Below are positions 15,940 through 16,942 of a stretch of 16,942 bases of DNA, one piece after another. The stretch comes from Microbacterium sp. GTDB lineage: Bacteria > Actinomycetota > Actinomycetes > Actinomycetales > Microbacteriaceae. Position 1 is the first letter of the stretch; the number at the start of each line of letters is the position of its first letter. The notes under the pieces are model-generated. The model did no database searches, was not told the DNA's origin, and saw nothing but the letters and a program-made list of their open reading frames with translations. The DNA lies in the NCBI RefSeq assembly GCF_003248605.1, contig NZ_QFPF01000055.1, positions 1 to 16,942 on the forward strand, written 5' to 3'. Position numbers and translations under genes: made by a program.

Positions 15940-16132
15940 GACTGCTTCGCCCCTCGTTGCACATCGGAACTGCGGGGCGAAACACCCGCGCGCGATCCAG
16001 TCTAAGCACCGCGGATCCGGTGTCCCTTATTTACGGCCGGGGCTTCGGGGAGCGTTCAGCGGCCCGAAGTAGGCTTGCCTAAGTTGGGCCTGTTAAAACG
16101 TGCTGGCCCTCTGACGAAAGGCATGTCACCTC
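15940..16132. promoter_or_regulatory. Divergent 193-bp intergenic region with candidate promoters and an inverted repeat
   Basis: On the minus strand TAGACT (15999-16004) is a candidate -10 for the DUF262 gene. On the plus strand TAGGCT (16070-16075) is a candidate -10 for the oxygenase-like gene, with GAAAGG (16116-16121) as its ribosome-binding site 11 nt before ATG. CACCG-cggatc-CGGTG (16007-16022) is a short inverted repeat followed by TCCCTTATTT. No small gene was seen here. Confidence 0.45.
16070..16082. promoter_or_regulatory. TAGGC-TT-GCCTA(A) palindrome, possible DtxR/IdeR-like iron box
   Basis: The sequence TAGGCTTGCCTAA has 5-bp perfect arms and overlaps the candidate -10 TAGGCT. 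It shares one good half and several positions with the actinobacterial iron-box consensus TTAGGTTAGGCTAACCTAA, about 11 of 19 by eye. It is therefore a weak match. Confidence 0.3.
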
Positions 16133-16906
16133 ATGGGTTACATCAAGTCCGCCGCTCTCGAGGAGACCGGCTATGTGGTGCTCGACTCCTACAACCAGGA
16201 GCTCGATCCCAAGGAATGGCTCGACATCGAGTACAACGACTGGAAGTCCTCGGGCGACACGCGCTTCGCGCCGCTGGCGAGCGCCTTCGGCGAGATCGAG
16301 TGCAACGGGTTCTGGAACCATAAGCCGCCGCGCACCGACAAGGACGGCGTGTGGATCGACTCGCAGGTCGCCAAGGCGCCGAACCTCACGCGCCGTGCCA
16401 TGGAGCCGGGCGCGAACGTCGGCCGGTGCCGCGTGATCGAGCTTCAGCCGAACACCTACGCCGACTGCCTCTACAACCTGCACCAGGACGACAACAACCG
16501 GCTGAACCCGGACGGCACGGGCTGGGTCGTGCGCGGATTCTTCAACCTCACCGACGACAAGACGAGCTACTTCGTGCTGCGCGACAATCGCACCGACCCC
16601 GAGGGCGAGGTGCGTATCGCACTGCCGGCCGGGGCGCAGCTGATCGTCGACACCCAGCGGCTGTGGCATGCGGCGACGCACCCGGGCACCGAGCCGCGCT
16701 ACTGCCTCATCACGTCGTGGACGTCGGGACCGGAGCTCGACGCGTACATCGAGAAGTACAACGGCGTCCCTCGTGTGCCCAACTTCGAGGTGCCGCAGGA
16801 GGAGCTCGACGCCGGTCAGGCCGAGCAGACTCGCCGGCTCGCCGCCCGTGCCGCGTACTACGCGGCCAAGGGTCAGGCCGAGAAGGTGGTGATGAGCGAG
16901 GCGTGA
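16133..16906 (+). CDS. Fe(II)/2-oxoglutarate-dependent oxygenase-like protein
   Basis: The 257-residue protein shows the facial-triad pattern of the cupin-fold 2OG-Fe(II) oxygenases. His117-x-Asp119 is in YNLHQDDNNR, a distal His179 in QRLWHAATH, and Arg189 (EPRYCLITSW) sits ten residues later as the likely 2OG carboxylate binder. Beta-type strands such as GWVVRGFFNLT and SYFVLRDNR lie between, consistent with a jelly-roll. The C-terminal 40 residues are helical and charged. No signal peptide is present. The substrate is unknown; protein, small molecule or nucleic acid are all possible. ATG 16133 has GAAAGG 11 nt upstream; an ATG at 16123 is in another frame. The gene is divergent from the DUF262 gene. 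Its downstream neighbour lies outside the window. Confidence 0.8.
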   Translation: MGYIKSAALEETGYVVLDSYNQELDPKEWLDIEYNDWKSSGDTRFAPLASAFGEIECNGFWNHKPPRTDKDGVWIDSQVAKAPNLTRRAMEPGANVGRCRVIELQPNTYADCLYNLHQDDNNRLNPDGTGWVVRGFFNLTDDKTSYFVLRDNRTDPEGEVRIALPAGAQLIVDTQRLWHAATHPGTEPRYCLITSWTSGPELDAYIEKYNGVPRVPNFEVPQEELDAGQAEQTRRLAARAAYYAAKGQAEKVVMSEA

Positions 16907-16942
16907 GCCACGCCGCGTCCAGGGGGTTTCGGTCGTGCGGCC
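16907..16942. other. Window end, no gene recognised
   Basis: The last 36 bases after the oxygenase-like stop show no hairpin, T-run or start with a ribosome-binding site. Confidence 0.6.

Noticed and set aside
15178..16005. Plus-strand open frame within the DUF262 gene
   Set aside because: No domain likeness and no start signal; the minus strand encodes clear DUF262 motifs here.

Overview
The window is GC-rich, about 17 kb, with the codon use and gene order of a high-GC actinobacterium. The order leuA - recO - uppS, then dusB - dgt - dnaG, together with frequent GTG starts and small intergenic gaps, points to the Microbacteriaceae (Microbacterium or a close relative). That assignment is inferred from gene order and protein style, not from a database search.

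Layout. Positions 1-1077 hold the 3' part of leuA (leucine synthesis). A TRIC-type cation channel gene converges on it and is divergent from a recO-uppS pair (recombination repair, then cis-prenyl chain synthesis for cell-wall carrier lipid). Next comes an uncharacterised pair, an eight-cysteine lipoprotein and a five-helix membrane protein (3481-5068). It is followed by a FrnE/DsbA-like oxidoreductase convergent with a glutathione-peroxidase-family gene. From 6383 a housekeeping operon, dusB-dgt-dnaG, covers tRNA dihydrouridylation, dNTP hydrolysis and replication priming. It is followed by an orphan ABC ATPase whose H-loop histidine is replaced by asparagine.

The second half is punctuated by two tRNA genes: tRNA-Asn(GUU) at 11659 and a CAU-anticodon tRNA at 13828. 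Between them lie a small unknown gene, peptide deformylase (def) and a divergent DMT-family membrane protein. After the second tRNA comes a large DUF262/DUF1524 (GmrSD-like) protein on the minus strand, whose HNH-like motif looks degenerate and which carries an unassigned C-terminal region. It is divergent from a small Fe(II)/2-oxoglutarate-oxygenase-like gene at the right end.

Most of the content is ordinary core genome. The parts most worth attention are: (i) a repeated start-site design in which a -10-like hexamer sits exactly 6 nt before the start codon at seven genes (7 nt at an eighth), implying leaderless mRNAs; (ii) the DUF262/2OG-oxygenase divergent pair next to a tRNA; (iii) the lipoprotein/membrane-protein pair with its palindromic leader; and (iv) the H-loop-deficient ABC ATPase. 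No insertion sequences, CRISPR arrays, prophage genes or rRNA genes were seen. No gene-free stretch exceeds about 200 bases; the longest is 15940-16132.
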